From contig CANMUP010000001.1 in NCBI GenBank assembly GCA_947501105.1, positions 868,001-932,000 on the forward strand: 64,000 nucleotides of DNA, given 5' to 3'. How positions within the stretch are numbered: the first letter of the stretch is position 1; each line of letters begins with the position of its first letter. The notes under the pieces were generated by a model. The model did not search any database, had not been told where the DNA came from, and saw only the letters and a program-made list of their open reading frames with translations. Shown one piece after another: positions 24,047 through 33,314 of this stretch. This DNA is from an uncultured Flaviramulus sp. (GTDB taxonomy: Bacteria > Bacteroidota > Bacteroidia > Flavobacteriales > Flavobacteriaceae). The translations under genes and the position numbers were made by a program.

Positions 24047-26121
24047 TGAGTCAAGACCAAATCGACATATTGCAGCGTGCCTTAAATCGAGAAAAAGCTG
24101 CTAGAAAACAAGCTGAAAGTATTTTAGAAGAAAAGTCTTTAGATCTTTATCATACAGGTCAAAAGTTAGAGTTACTTTTAGAAGAAAAGACATCACAACT
24201 GCAAGGTGTTTTTGAAAACATTAATGATGCTTATTTAATCATGGATCTTGATGGGAATGCTATAAAAGTGAATGATGCGGCTACAGAACTGTTTGGATAT
24301 GATTTAAATAAAGAAAAATTTAATGTTGTAGATCTTATTTATAGAAAGGATGCTAACTACGCATTTAAATCTTTTAAAGAACTAAGAAAAAAAGGAGTTT
24401 TTACTGATTATACAGCACGAATTATAACAAAAACAAAAGCTATTAGATGGGTGCATATTAATGCCAGTATTATTTATAATAAAATGAAGCAGCCAATTGC
24501 AGCTCAAGGTATTATAAGAGACATTACTGAGCAAAAGCAAATTGCTGAGTTTATAAAAGAACAAAAGAAAGAATTAGATATTATAGTAGAAAATTCATCT
24601 TTGGGTATAGTTCTTACACAAGCAGGAAATATAGTAAGAACAAATGAAGCTGCGCAAAAACTATTAGGATATGCTGAAAAGGAATTATCAAAACTAACTA
24701 TTAAAGATATATCTTTAAAAGAAGATTTTCCTGAATCTAAAATCTATTTAGAGAAAATGGATTCCGGTGAAATCGACAATTTTATTATTAAAAAACGATA
24801 TAAGAAGAAAAACGGTTCTATATTTTGGGCAAAAACAAATGTAAATGCCGTTAGAGATGGCTCAAGAAACATTAAATATCAAGTGGCTTTGGTAGAAGAC
24901 ATCACTTCAGATCGAGAAAAAGCATTAATTCTAGAGATGATTAATAATGTGGCTAAATCCATACTCGGCAAAATAGACATTAATGAGATTGCTTGGGAAA
25001 TAGCCCATAATATAGCAAAATATTTAAATTCTGAAGATTGTGTAATTTATTTGGTAGACGAAAAAAAAGGGATTTTAGAGCAAATTGCAGCATATGGAGG
25101 AAAAGCTGGAAGTAAAAATAAGATTATTAATAAAATCACATTACAAATAGGTGAGGGAATAGCTGGTGCTGTAGCCAAAACAGGAATTGGAGAGATTATA
25201 AAAAATACAACATTAGATGATCGTTATATTGTAGATGAGACTAAACGACTTTCAGAAATTACAGTGCCAATTATAAATGACGGACATGTTATTGGAATTA
25301 TTGACTCTGAGCATATCGATGAAAATTACTATACAAAGGAGCACTTACAAACCTTAGAAAGTTTAGCAAACTTAGTTGCAATGCAGCTTAAAAGTGCTAT
25401 TAATTTAAGAGAACGCCAAAAAGCTGAGTCTAGAAATAAGGATCTTTTAAGAAGATTAGAAAAAAGTAATGATGAGCTTCAAGAATATGCACATATCGTA
25501 TCACACGATTTAAAATCACCTTTAAGAAGTATTAATGCTTTAGTAAGCTGGATTAAAGAGGATAATTCTGAGAATTTAGACGCTTCTAGTTTAAATAATT
25601 TAGGACTTATTGAATCTACTTTAGAAAAAATGGAACAGCTTATTTCAGATATACTGTTGTATTCAAGTATAGACTCAGAAAATAATAAAAATCAAAAAAC
25701 AGATTTGAATATTCTTTTAAGGGATTTAGAGGAAATTTTATTTATACCAGAAAATATTACTATTAAAATATTAAATAAACTCCCCGTAGTTTATGGAGAT
25801 ACAATAAAACTTCAACAATTATTTCAAAATTTAATTGGCAATGCGGTTAAGTTTAATGATAAAGAAAAAGGGCTCATTGAAATTGATTTTCAAGATCAAA
25901 AAACATTTTATCAGTTTTCAATAAAAGACAATGGTATTGGAATTGATAAAAAATATCATGGCAAGATTTTTAAAATCTTTCACGCACTGCATGAAAGTAA
26001 AGAGTCAACAGGAGTTGGTCTATCTATTGTTAAAAAAATTATAGATTCATTTAAAGGTCAAGTTTGGGTAGAATCTAAACCTACAAAAGGCGCAACCTTT
26101 TATTTTACATTAAAGAAATAA
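24046..26121 (+). CDS. PAS-PAS-GAF sensor histidine kinase, H-NOX partner
   Basis: The 691-residue cytoplasmic kinase has no membrane segment. In order: a coiled coil (residues 5-60), PAS 1 (about 55-170, FENINDAYLIMDLDGN), PAS 2 (about 180-290), a GAF domain (about 295-455, ending in ITVPIINDGHVIGIIDSEH), HisKA (SHDLKSPLRS, His487) and HATPase_c (LIGNAVKFND; DNGIGID; GVGLSIVKKI). There is no receiver domain, so phosphate has to leave through separate proteins, and the Hpt gene follows after 2 bp. Translational coupling to H-NOX indicates direct control by NO. Confidence 0.92.
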   Translation: MSQDQIDILQRALNREKAARKQAESILEEKSLDLYHTGQKLELLLEEKTSQLQGVFENINDAYLIMDLDGNAIKVNDAATELFGYDLNKEKFNVVDLIYRKDANYAFKSFKELRKKGVFTDYTARIITKTKAIRWVHINASIIYNKMKQPIAAQGIIRDITEQKQIAEFIKEQKKELDIIVENSSLGIVLTQAGNIVRTNEAAQKLLGYAEKELSKLTIKDISLKEDFPESKIYLEKMDSGEIDNFIIKKRYKKKNGSIFWAKTNVNAVRDGSRNIKYQVALVEDITSDREKALILEMINNVAKSILGKIDINEIAWEIAHNIAKYLNSEDCVIYLVDEKKGILEQIAAYGGKAGSKNKIINKITLQIGEGIAGAVAKTGIGEIIKNTTLDDRYIVDETKRLSEITVPIINDGHVIGIIDSEHIDENYYTKEHLQTLESLANLVAMQLKSAINLRERQKAESRNKDLLRRLEKSNDELQEYAHIVSHDLKSPLRSINALVSWIKEDNSENLDASSLNNLGLIESTLEKMEQLISDILLYSSIDSENNKNQKTDLNILLRDLEEILFIPENITIKILNKLPVVYGDTIKLQQLFQNLIGNAVKFNDKEKGLIEIDFQDQKTFYQFSIKDNGIGIDKKYHGKIFKIFHALHESKESTGVGLSIVKKIIDSFKGQVWVESKPTKGATFYFTLKK

Positions 26122-26123
26122 CT

Positions 26124-26441
26124 ATGGAACAGCCTAATTTGTCTTACATTCATAATTTATCTGGTGGCGATAAAAATTTCGAGGACAAGCTTATAGCTAT
26201 TATTAAAACAGAATTTCCTAAGGAAAAAAAAATCTATTATAATAATATAAAATCTAATAATTTTAAAGAAGCCTCAGAAAATGTACACAAACTTAAGCAT
26301 AAAATTAGTATTTTAGGGCTTGAAAAAAGTTATGAAGTTGCAGCAGAATTTGAAAACAATTTGAAAGCAAACTGTACGGGCGGGCAAAATGATTTTGATA
26401 TTATCTTACAGCTTATAACAGATTTCATAGATACCTTATAA
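26124..26441 (+). CDS. Hpt phosphotransfer protein
   Basis: The 105-residue helical protein has the Hpt signature: ENVHKLKHKISILGLEKS, with phospho-acceptor His55 in HxLK, and the FPKEKKIYYNNIKSNNFKEA lead-in helix. It sits between the kinase (2 bp) and the LytTR regulator (8 bp), which is the logical position for relay from kinase to regulator. The G of the usual HxLKG is replaced by His59. Confidence 0.88.
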   Translation: MEQPNLSYIHNLSGGDKNFEDKLIAIIKTEFPKEKKIYYNNIKSNNFKEASENVHKLKHKISILGLEKSYEVAAEFENNLKANCTGGQNDFDIILQLITDFIDTL

Positions 26442-26449
26442 TCATTTAT

Positions 26450-27166
26450 ATGAATTGTATTATTATTGATGACGAAGCAACAGCAAGAGCTATAATAGCT
26501 CAATTATGTTCTAATATTTCAAGTTTAAATGTTCTAGAAGAATTTCCTAATGCAATTCAGGCTATTAAATATTTAAACCAAAATGATGTTGATCTCATCT
26601 TTTTAGATATACACATGCCAGACTTTACTGGTTTCGATTTTATTCAAACTTTAAAGAACCCACCTAAAATAATTTTAACAACAAGCGATTCGCAATTTGC
26701 CATTGAGGCTTTTGAATATGACTGTATTGTTGATTATTTAGTAAAACCTATAACGTTGCCTCGTTTTGAAAAAGCCGTTTTGAAGGCTAAAAGCACAGCC
26801 ATAGAAGCCATTTCAACTGAGATGTCTTCATCAAAAAATATCGAAATAAGTTCAGGTAACGATTTATATGTTAATATAGACAGACGTTTAATTAAAATAA
26901 ATATTCCTAGTATTTATTTAATAGAAGCCAAGGGGGATTACATCAACGTAAAAACAGAAGATAAAAACTATACAGTGCATTCTACATTAAAAAAAATTGA
27001 AGATAAATTGCCAAACGATTTATTTTTAAAAGTACATCGTTCATATATTATCAATACTAAAAAAATTATAGATATTGAAGATAACAGTGTGCTTATTAAA
27101 AAGGACGTTATTCCAGTGAGTCGTTCTAACAGGCCAGAGTTGATGAAACGTTTAAATTTGTTGTAA
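26450..27166 (+). CDS. LytTR-family response regulator
   Basis: The 238-residue protein has an N-terminal receiver (IIDDEATARAI; phospho-acceptor Asp53 in LIFLDIHMPDFTG; Lys in YLVKPITLPRF) and a C-terminal LytTR DNA-binding domain (about 135-238: DRRLIKINIPSIYLIEAKGDYINVKTEDKNYTVHSTLKKIE; FLKVHRSYIINTKKI; IPVSRSNRPEL). LytTR regulators bind pairs of direct repeats about two helical turns apart, which matches the seven repeated elements in this window. It is the end of the H-NOX relay operon and the best candidate for the regulator of the polysaccharide genes. Confidence 0.93.
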   Translation: MNCIIIDDEATARAIIAQLCSNISSLNVLEEFPNAIQAIKYLNQNDVDLIFLDIHMPDFTGFDFIQTLKNPPKIILTTSDSQFAIEAFEYDCIVDYLVKPITLPRFEKAVLKAKSTAIEAISTEMSSSKNIEISSGNDLYVNIDRRLIKINIPSIYLIEAKGDYINVKTEDKNYTVHSTLKKIEDKLPNDLFLKVHRSYIINTKKIIDIEDNSVLIKKDVIPVSRSNRPELMKRLNLL

Positions 27167-27179
27167 ACGAAGAAACACA

Positions 27180-27230
27180 CATTGTCATTTCGACAGTGCA
27201 AAGTATAAGTGGCTAGAAATTTCATCAAAC
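27180..27230. repeat. degenerate dispersed intergenic repeat
   Basis: The stretch has ATTGTCATTTCGACAG and, 30 bp on, AGAAATTTCATC. This is the layout of a dispersed element often seen in flavobacterial intergenic regions (TTGTCATTTCGACT ... GAAATCTCATC). It is a partial copy without coding potential. The family assignment is from memory of such sequences. Confidence 0.45.
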
Positions 27231-27316
27231 AATAAAAGTATTATACTCAATTATAATACGATGCCCCAATGGTTCGTCATTTTGCCATGACAAACTACCT
27301 AAACGCTGTATAACAC

Positions 27317-27354
27317 CCATTCATCTACACTTAATTTTCATCCATCGAAAATTA
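27317..27354 (+). promoter_or_regulatory. LytTR-type direct-repeat site D
   Basis: CATTCATCTACA at 27317-27328 and CATCCATCGAAA at 27338-27349, 21 bp apart. The second copy begins 40 bp before a perfect -7 box (27378). The same 40-bp geometry occurs at site G. Confidence 0.65.
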
Positions 27355-27377
27355 AATTTCAAACCCTTATTGTGAGA

Positions 27378-27385
27378 TAAATTTG
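27378..27385 (+). promoter_or_regulatory. -7 box of the T9SS surface protein
   Basis: TAAATTTG is a perfect TAnnTTTG. Transcription should start near 27392, which is past the first possible ATG (27390), so the ATG at 27405 is preferred. There is no convincing -33 box; repeats of site D cover that region, which fits activator-dependent transcription. Confidence 0.55.
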
Positions 27386-27404
27386 TGAGATGAATAATTG
27401 TTTT

Positions 27405-29993
27405 ATGAAAAAACTATTACTATTATTATTTGTTTCTACTTTAGGCATTAATGCACAAAATACACCATTTAATTGTGATCATAATGCGTACTTATTTCAG
27501 TACAACGATGTCTATGCTATAGACTTAGCTTCAGGAAATTCATACGTGGTTGCTACCGATGTTACTGAAGGAAATATTAACGCAGCTGCTTATAATCCAG
27601 CAGATGGATTTATCTGGGGGTCTTTATCAACACCGTCCAAAACGATTGTACGTATTGGTAAAAACTTTGAAACCACAACGTTTTATGTTGATGAGTTACC
27701 TACAAACGGTCGTTATGTTGGAGATGTTAATGAAGCAGGTATATATTATTTAAAAGGAGGAGGTACAACATACTACTCTATAGACTTAGACCCAGAATCA
27801 GGTAATTATGGTAAATATATAGCTACTCTTAATCTTTCACAAAACATAAGCAATCATGATTGGGCATTTAATGCCGTAGATAATAAGTTATACACTGTAG
27901 AGAAAGACACCAATATTTTATACCGTATTGTTGCAGAAACTGGTACTATGGAAAGCTTAGGTGAAGTGCCTATTCTATCAGGATTAAATTATACTTATGG
28001 TGCTGTTTATTTTGATGCTTCTGGCCGTTTTTATGTGTCTGCTAATCAAACAGGAACTATTTATGTGATTCAAAATGTACAAGATTTAGATGGTACAAAT
28101 ACCATGGATTCTAATTTGTTTGCTTTTGGCCCATCAAGCTCAAGTAATGATGGCGCACGCTGCCCAACAGCTCCGGTGCCACAAGAAGATTGTACAAATG
28201 GTATTGATGATGATGGTGACGGACTTATAGATTGCGAAGATCCTTCGTGCTCTGGTTATGCTGCATGCCCTGTTATAGAAGCGCCAACTTCTGGCGGAAA
28301 CACAGGTGGTTTAGAAAGTAATAACAGGCTGTCTCAACAAATTAGTAAACGAAACTTTAACAGAGCAAAAAGCAGTTATAGATTTGATAAAACTACTGCC
28401 AAAAGTTTTAATAAATTATCTAAGTATGGAAAAAACGCTTCTAATAAAGGAGGCGAATTCCAATTAGCAGACTTAATTCCACTAGAAGTTGTTAATGAAG
28501 ATTTGGCTATTGAGTCTTCACCTAAAGATTTAATAGGTATTACAAATGCTACCGATGTGTATTCTGTTGATTATTTAAGAGCAGGAGAAACGGTAGGTTC
28601 TATACTAGCACTTAAAACAGAAGATGGTGTATATGAGCATACAAAATACATTTGTGACCGTTTATTAGGCGCCCAGTTAATATCGGTGTCTACTATTGAG
28701 ATTAGAGAGCAAAAATTTATAAAAGCATTAATTAGAAATATTGATGGCTCTTTGGAATTTGTTTTAAGTTTATCGGCAAAAGTCACTAAAGATGCTAATA
28801 GCTTTGATGTAGAGAGCCATTGGAATTTAGATAAATACGAGGATAATGTACCGTTTTACAATTTCCAAATATGGTCTAACTCCTTAGATGATTTATTACG
28901 TCTTGGAGAAGAAGTTGTGCGTTTGTTAGAAATTCAAAAACCAATTTCAAGTTATAATAACTCTACACCACCAACGGTATTTGTTAGAAAAGGAAAATAT
29001 CATAACGGAAAGTTAGATTTACAAATTGTAAATACGAATAGAAGTGAAGCTGTTGTTTTTGATGGCGGATTACGAGCTACTGAAACTAATGCAGTAGATT
29101 ACGTGTCATCAACATTAGATTTAGATGGAAACTACATTACCAATATGGAAGTAGATGCAGGAAACCTTTTTGATATCGGATTTAGAATAGGAGATGGTAT
29201 TGCAACACCAGATGATTTATTTATGTCTGATGGACCTTGGGGATATGATGATGCTGCACCAAGTACCACAGTAATTAATTATACGGTTAACACTAACGAA
29301 AAAGCATTTAGTGATGATGAGTTCCCTATCGAGAGAAATATTGAGCTAACTGCTACTACAAGCGAATATATTGCAGCTTATAGAGCTTTAACACCAAAGT
29401 TTAACCCTCTAGATTTTACAAGCTATAACAGTTTCCAATTGGAAGCAAAAGGAACAGGAACTCTAATTATTAGACTTGTGAAAGAAGGTGTCGATAATTG
29501 GGAAACACAGTATAAAGCAAGTATAGAACTTACTGATGAACTTAAAACGTATAACATTCCTTTTTCTGAGTTTAAATCTATAAACAATAAAGCGTTTAAA
29601 GCAAACGATATAACTTCAGTAGTATTTACCATGCTAGCTAAAAATGGTATTGAAGAAACAAAAACCATGAGTTTACAACACGTGCGTTTTTCTAAAAGTA
29701 ATACACTTTCGATTGATACTTTAAATACAGAAGATGATTATAATAAAGCTGCCGCTGTACCAAACCCAATGCGTGCTAACACTACTATAAAGTTTACAGC
29801 ACAAACTAATGAAGATGTGCAATTGAGGGTGTACAACCAATTAGGCGTGCTTGTAAAGCAACAAACTTTTAAAGCTAGAAAAGGACAAAACAGTTTACCA
29901 TTAACAAGAGAAAACTTAAGTAGTGGCTTATATTTTTGTACTCTTAAAGGGCAAAACACAAATTATAAAACCATAAAACTATTTATAAATTAA
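27405..29993 (+). CDS. T9SS-exported surface protein with propeller-like and carbohydrate-binding-like domains
   Basis: From ATG 27405 the protein has about 862 residues: a signal peptide (MKKLLLLLFVSTLGINAQ), then a DUF6923-like propeller region (about 20-250: AYLFQYNDVYAIDLASG, VGDVNEAGIYYL), a calcium-binding-type stretch DCTNGIDDDGDGLIDCEDPSC, a central region with LKTEDG and NTNRSEAVVFDGGL blocks, a CBM11/CIA30-like beta-sandwich (about 645-755) and a C-terminal T9SS type A sorting domain (VPNPMRANTTIKF; VRVYNQLG-like; GLYFCTLKG). It should be secreted by T9SS and fixed to the surface. Site D and the box at 27378 tie it to the LytTR regulon. Confidence 0.85.
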   Translation: MKKLLLLLFVSTLGINAQNTPFNCDHNAYLFQYNDVYAIDLASGNSYVVATDVTEGNINAAAYNPADGFIWGSLSTPSKTIVRIGKNFETTTFYVDELPTNGRYVGDVNEAGIYYLKGGGTTYYSIDLDPESGNYGKYIATLNLSQNISNHDWAFNAVDNKLYTVEKDTNILYRIVAETGTMESLGEVPILSGLNYTYGAVYFDASGRFYVSANQTGTIYVIQNVQDLDGTNTMDSNLFAFGPSSSSNDGARCPTAPVPQEDCTNGIDDDGDGLIDCEDPSCSGYAACPVIEAPTSGGNTGGLESNNRLSQQISKRNFNRAKSSYRFDKTTAKSFNKLSKYGKNASNKGGEFQLADLIPLEVVNEDLAIESSPKDLIGITNATDVYSVDYLRAGETVGSILALKTEDGVYEHTKYICDRLLGAQLISVSTIEIREQKFIKALIRNIDGSLEFVLSLSAKVTKDANSFDVESHWNLDKYEDNVPFYNFQIWSNSLDDLLRLGEEVVRLLEIQKPISSYNNSTPPTVFVRKGKYHNGKLDLQIVNTNRSEAVVFDGGLRATETNAVDYVSSTLDLDGNYITNMEVDAGNLFDIGFRIGDGIATPDDLFMSDGPWGYDDAAPSTTVINYTVNTNEKAFSDDEFPIERNIELTATTSEYIAAYRALTPKFNPLDFTSYNSFQLEAKGTGTLIIRLVKEGVDNWETQYKASIELTDELKTYNIPFSEFKSINNKAFKANDITSVVFTMLAKNGIEETKTMSLQHVRFSKSNTLSIDTLNTEDDYNKAAAVPNPMRANTTIKFTAQTNEDVQLRVYNQLGVLVKQQTFKARKGQNSLPLTRENLSSGLYFCTLKGQNTNYKTIKLFIN

Positions 29994-30027
29994 AAAGAAT
30001 TATTAATAGCGATTGCCCTGACTTCGT

Positions 30028-30059
30028 AAAAGGTAAAAAACGTAAGTTTTTTGCCTTTT
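30028..30059 (+). terminator. intrinsic terminator after the surface protein
   Basis: AAAAGGTAAAAAAC (30028-30041) pairs with GTTTTTTGCCTTTT (30046-30059), one G-U pair and a GTAA loop. It lies 35 bp after the stop. It also contains the start of a TATATTTG box (30059-30066) that may serve the next operon. Confidence 0.65.
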
Positions 30060-30066
30060 ATATTTG
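30059..30066 (+). promoter_or_regulatory. -7 box before the SDR/TspO/photolyase operon
   Basis: TATATTTG, a perfect TAnnTTTG, immediately follows the terminator stem. The leader to the ATG at 30144 would be about 70 nt. Confidence 0.35.
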
Positions 30067-30143
30067 TCATGTTTAGAAATGAATTAAGGTGAAAATCTTA
30101 TTATATTAGTGATACATATACATTATTATTGTTTAATTAGAAA

Positions 30144-31559
30144 ATGAGAATACTACTAACAGGTGCATCTGGGTATATAGGGAAACGACTTTTGCCAGTT
30201 TTGGTAGACAGTGGGCATGAAGTCATTTGTTGTGTTAGAGACCTCAAAAGGTTTAATCCACCAGAATCATTAAAACAAAGGATTAAGATTATTAAATTAG
30301 ATTTACTGGATGAAACAACTTTAGGAAACATTTCAAAAAATATAGATGGAGCATATTATTTAGTGCACTCCATGTCTGTCTCATCAGACTATAAGTCTCT
30401 TGAACGTCAATCGGCTTTAAACTTCAGAAATGCGCTGTCAAAAACTAATGTTAAGCATGTAGTTTATTTAAGTGGTATTGTGAATGAAGAAAACCTTTCC
30501 GAGCATTTGTTATCGCGTAAAAATGTGGAAGATGAGTTAGAAAAAGGGGAATATAATTTTACAACATTAAGAGCGGGGATTATTATTGGTTCTGGTAGCG
30601 CCTCATTTGAAATTATTCGTGATTTAGTAGAAAAATTACCAGTAATGGTGACTCCTAAATGGCTTAATACAAGGTGTCAGCCAATTGGAATATCCGATGT
30701 AATTTCTTTTTTATCTAAAACAATGTTTAATTCAAAAACATTCAATAAAAATTTTGATATTGGTGGTCCAGATATTCTTTCTTATAAAGAAATGCTTTTA
30801 GGTTTTGGGTTTGTAAGAAATTTAACCCGCAAAATTTTCATAGTTCCTGTAATGACTCCAAAGTTATCTTCTTACTGGTTGTATTTTGTAACCTCAACAT
30901 CTTATAAATTAGCTGTGTCTCTAGTAAATAGCATGAAGGTTGAAGTAATTTGCCGAAATACAGAGCTCAATTCCATATTGGAGATTCAGCCTCTTGGATA
31001 TAAAGAATCTCTTACGAGAGCTTTTAGTAAAATTGAAAATAATGAAATTATATCAAGTTGGAAAGATGCTTATGTAAGTAGCGGGATAGATATAGATATT
31101 TCAGATTTCGTAAAAGTTCCATCTTATGGTTGTTTTAAAGATGAACGAAAAAAACAATATAAAGAACGTGAAAGATGCATTCAGAAAATTTGGAACATTG
31201 GTGGACGAAATGGATGGTATTATGGAAACTGGCTATGGAAGTTTAGGGGTTTTATAGATAAACTTTTTGGCGGGGTTGGATTAAGAAGAGGTAGAACCAA
31301 TAAAAATACTATTCAAGTAGGAGACACTCTTGATTTTTGGAGAGTTTTATATGTGAATAAGGAAGAAGGTAGACTACTGCTTTTTGCTGAAATGAAATTA
31401 CCAGGAGAGGCTTGGCTTGAGTTCAAAATAGAATCAGGAGATCTTATGCAAACAGCAACTTTTAGGCCTTTAGGATTAATTGGAAGATTCTATTGGGTTT
31501 TAGTTCTGCCATTTCATGGATTTATTTTTAAAGGAATGTTAACTAAATTAACAGAGTAA
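30144..31559 (+). CDS. SDR-family NAD(P)-binding protein with DUF2867
   Basis: The 471-residue protein starts with an NAD(P)-binding Rossmann motif (ILLTGASGYIGKRLLPVL) and has an atypical SDR core (AYYLVHSMS; VVYLSGIVNEE; TTLRAGIIIGSGSASFEI). Residues about 320-470 form a DUF2867 domain (GGRNGWYYGNWLWKFRGFIDKLFGGVGLRRGR). This fusion is frequently next to photolyases in Bacteroidota. The reaction is unknown. It starts a three-gene operon (gaps 1 and 3 bp) with TspO and photolyase. Confidence 0.9.
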   Translation: MRILLTGASGYIGKRLLPVLVDSGHEVICCVRDLKRFNPPESLKQRIKIIKLDLLDETTLGNISKNIDGAYYLVHSMSVSSDYKSLERQSALNFRNALSKTNVKHVVYLSGIVNEENLSEHLLSRKNVEDELEKGEYNFTTLRAGIIIGSGSASFEIIRDLVEKLPVMVTPKWLNTRCQPIGISDVISFLSKTMFNSKTFNKNFDIGGPDILSYKEMLLGFGFVRNLTRKIFIVPVMTPKLSSYWLYFVTSTSYKLAVSLVNSMKVEVICRNTELNSILEIQPLGYKESLTRAFSKIENNEIISSWKDAYVSSGIDIDISDFVKVPSYGCFKDERKKQYKERERCIQKIWNIGGRNGWYYGNWLWKFRGFIDKLFGGVGLRRGRTNKNTIQVGDTLDFWRVLYVNKEEGRLLLFAEMKLPGEAWLEFKIESGDLMQTATFRPLGLIGRFYWVLVLPFHGFIFKGMLTKLTE

Positions 31560-31560
31560 T

Positions 31561-32019
31561 ATGATCAAAAGGATAATATTGTTTTTAGTGCTCAATTTTT
31601 TAGCGTTAGCTATTGGCGGAACTTTTACAGGAAAAGGAGTCCCTTCAGATTGGTATCAAAATTTAGATAAAGCTCCATGGACTCCACCTGGATGGGTGTT
31701 CGGTAGCGCTTGGACATTAATTATGGTATGTTTTGCCATATATATGGCTTACTTAATTATGAGAAATGCCAATAAGAAAAAAATCATTATTCTTTTCTTT
31801 ACCCAATGGATATTAAATGTTGTATGGAACCCTGTGTTTTTTTATTATCAAGCCGTTTTACTAGGGTTTATAACTATTTTATTGCTAACTACTTTAATCA
31901 CCTATTTTCTTTTTCATTATAAAAATGAGCTCAAATTAAAATCTCTACTGATTATGCCATATTTTATTTGGCTCATTATAGCTACATCGCTTAATGGTTA
32001 CATTTTATTTTTTAATTAA
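31561..32019 (+). CDS. tspO: TspO/MBR family protein
   Basis: The 152-residue membrane protein has five helices and the TspO motifs: GGTFTGKGVPSDWYQNLDKAPWTPPGWVFGSAWT near the first loop, and a NVVWNPVFFYYQAVLLGF helix. TspO binds tetrapyrroles and sterols and takes part in light and stress responses. The position between the SDR and photolyase genes supports a light-linked role. Confidence 0.93.
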   Translation: MIKRIILFLVLNFLALAIGGTFTGKGVPSDWYQNLDKAPWTPPGWVFGSAWTLIMVCFAIYMAYLIMRNANKKKIIILFFTQWILNVVWNPVFFYYQAVLLGFITILLLTTLITYFLFHYKNELKLKSLLIMPYFIWLIIATSLNGYILFFN

Positions 32020-32022
32020 ATT

Positions 32023-33303
32023 ATGGAGAATATTTCTGTTTTTTGGTTTAGAAGAGACTTACGGTTAGAGGATAATACTGCATTAAACAAAGCTCTTTTA
32101 AGTAGAAAAAAAGTATTATGCCTTTTTATTTTTGACGAACAAATTCTAAAGGAATTACCTTCTGACGACGCTCGAGTCAATTTTATTTATAACAATTTAT
32201 GCAGGATAGACCAATCACTTAAATTAAATAATTCTTCCATACTTTGTGTAAAAGGAAACCCTATTAAAGTTTGGAAAGAACTTGTACAATCTTATTCCAT
32301 AGAAAGCGTATTTGTAAATAAAGATTATGAACCGTATGGAAGAACCCGAGATGCAAAAATCAAGAAATTTTTACTTTCTAAAAGCATTGATTTTTTGTCT
32401 TTTAAAGATCAAGTGATTCACGAAGAGAATGAAGTATTAAAGAAGGATGGCACCCCATATACTGTATTTACTCCATACAAAAACAAGTGGTTAGATATCT
32501 ATAAATCAAAACCTGTTGCTAACCTTCAAGGCTATCAAAATTTTTTCCAAAAGATAATACCCTTTCCAAGTTTATATGAGTTAGGGTTCAAAAAATCTTC
32601 CATAAATATACAAGACTATAATATATCTCAAATTTCAAAATATTCTGAAAACAGAGATTTTCCTAATTTAGATAGCACAAGCTATCTAAGCCCGCATTTG
32701 CGTTTTGGAACAGTGAGTATTCGATTAATAATGTCAAAACTTACATCTAATGACGATGTGTTTATGAACGAATTAGTTTGGCGAGAGTTTTTTATGCAAA
32801 TACTTTTTCATTTTCCTCACGTAGTAACCCAAAATTTCAAGTCCAAATACAATGGTATAAAGTGGTTAAATAAAGAAGAGGATTTTGAAAAATGGTGTCT
32901 GGGCAAAACAGGGTACCCTTTAGTTGATGCAGGAATGCGTCAATTAAATGAAACCGGATACATGCATAATCGTTTAAGAATGGTTACTGCAAGTTTTTTA
33001 TGTAAACATTTACTAACAGATTGGCGCTTCGGTGAAGCTTATTTTGCTAAAAAACTTTTAGATTATGAGTTATCTTCTAATAATGGTAATTGGCAATGGG
33101 TGTCAGGAACTGGCTGTGATTCTGCTCCATATTTTAGGATATTTAATCCAATAGAACAATTGAAAAAATTTGATAAAGATGAAGTTTATGTTAAAACGTG
33201 GGTTCCAGAACTTGGAACTGACATTTATCCTGATCCAATAATCGAACATAAATACGCAAGAAATAGGGCATTAGAAGTATATAAAAAAGGTTTAAGTGGT
33301 TGA
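32023..33303 (+). CDS. cryptochrome/photolyase family protein
   Basis: The 426-residue protein begins with the antenna domain (VFWFRRDLRLEDNTAL) and has a C-terminal FAD-binding domain: FMNELVWREFFMQILFHFPHV, KWCLGKTGYPLVDAGMRQLNETGYMHNRLRMVTASFLCKHLLTDWRFGEAYF and SSNNGNWQWVSGTGCDSAPYFRIFNP. Length and motifs match class I CPD photolyases or closely related cryptochromes. DNA repair under light is the likely role; sequence alone does not separate CPD photolyase from a signalling cryptochrome. Confidence 0.93.
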   Translation: MENISVFWFRRDLRLEDNTALNKALLSRKKVLCLFIFDEQILKELPSDDARVNFIYNNLCRIDQSLKLNNSSILCVKGNPIKVWKELVQSYSIESVFVNKDYEPYGRTRDAKIKKFLLSKSIDFLSFKDQVIHEENEVLKKDGTPYTVFTPYKNKWLDIYKSKPVANLQGYQNFFQKIIPFPSLYELGFKKSSINIQDYNISQISKYSENRDFPNLDSTSYLSPHLRFGTVSIRLIMSKLTSNDDVFMNELVWREFFMQILFHFPHVVTQNFKSKYNGIKWLNKEEDFEKWCLGKTGYPLVDAGMRQLNETGYMHNRLRMVTASFLCKHLLTDWRFGEAYFAKKLLDYELSSNNGNWQWVSGTGCDSAPYFRIFNPIEQLKKFDKDEVYVKTWVPELGTDIYPDPIIEHKYARNRALEVYKKGLSG

Positions 33304-33314
33304 TAATAAAATAT

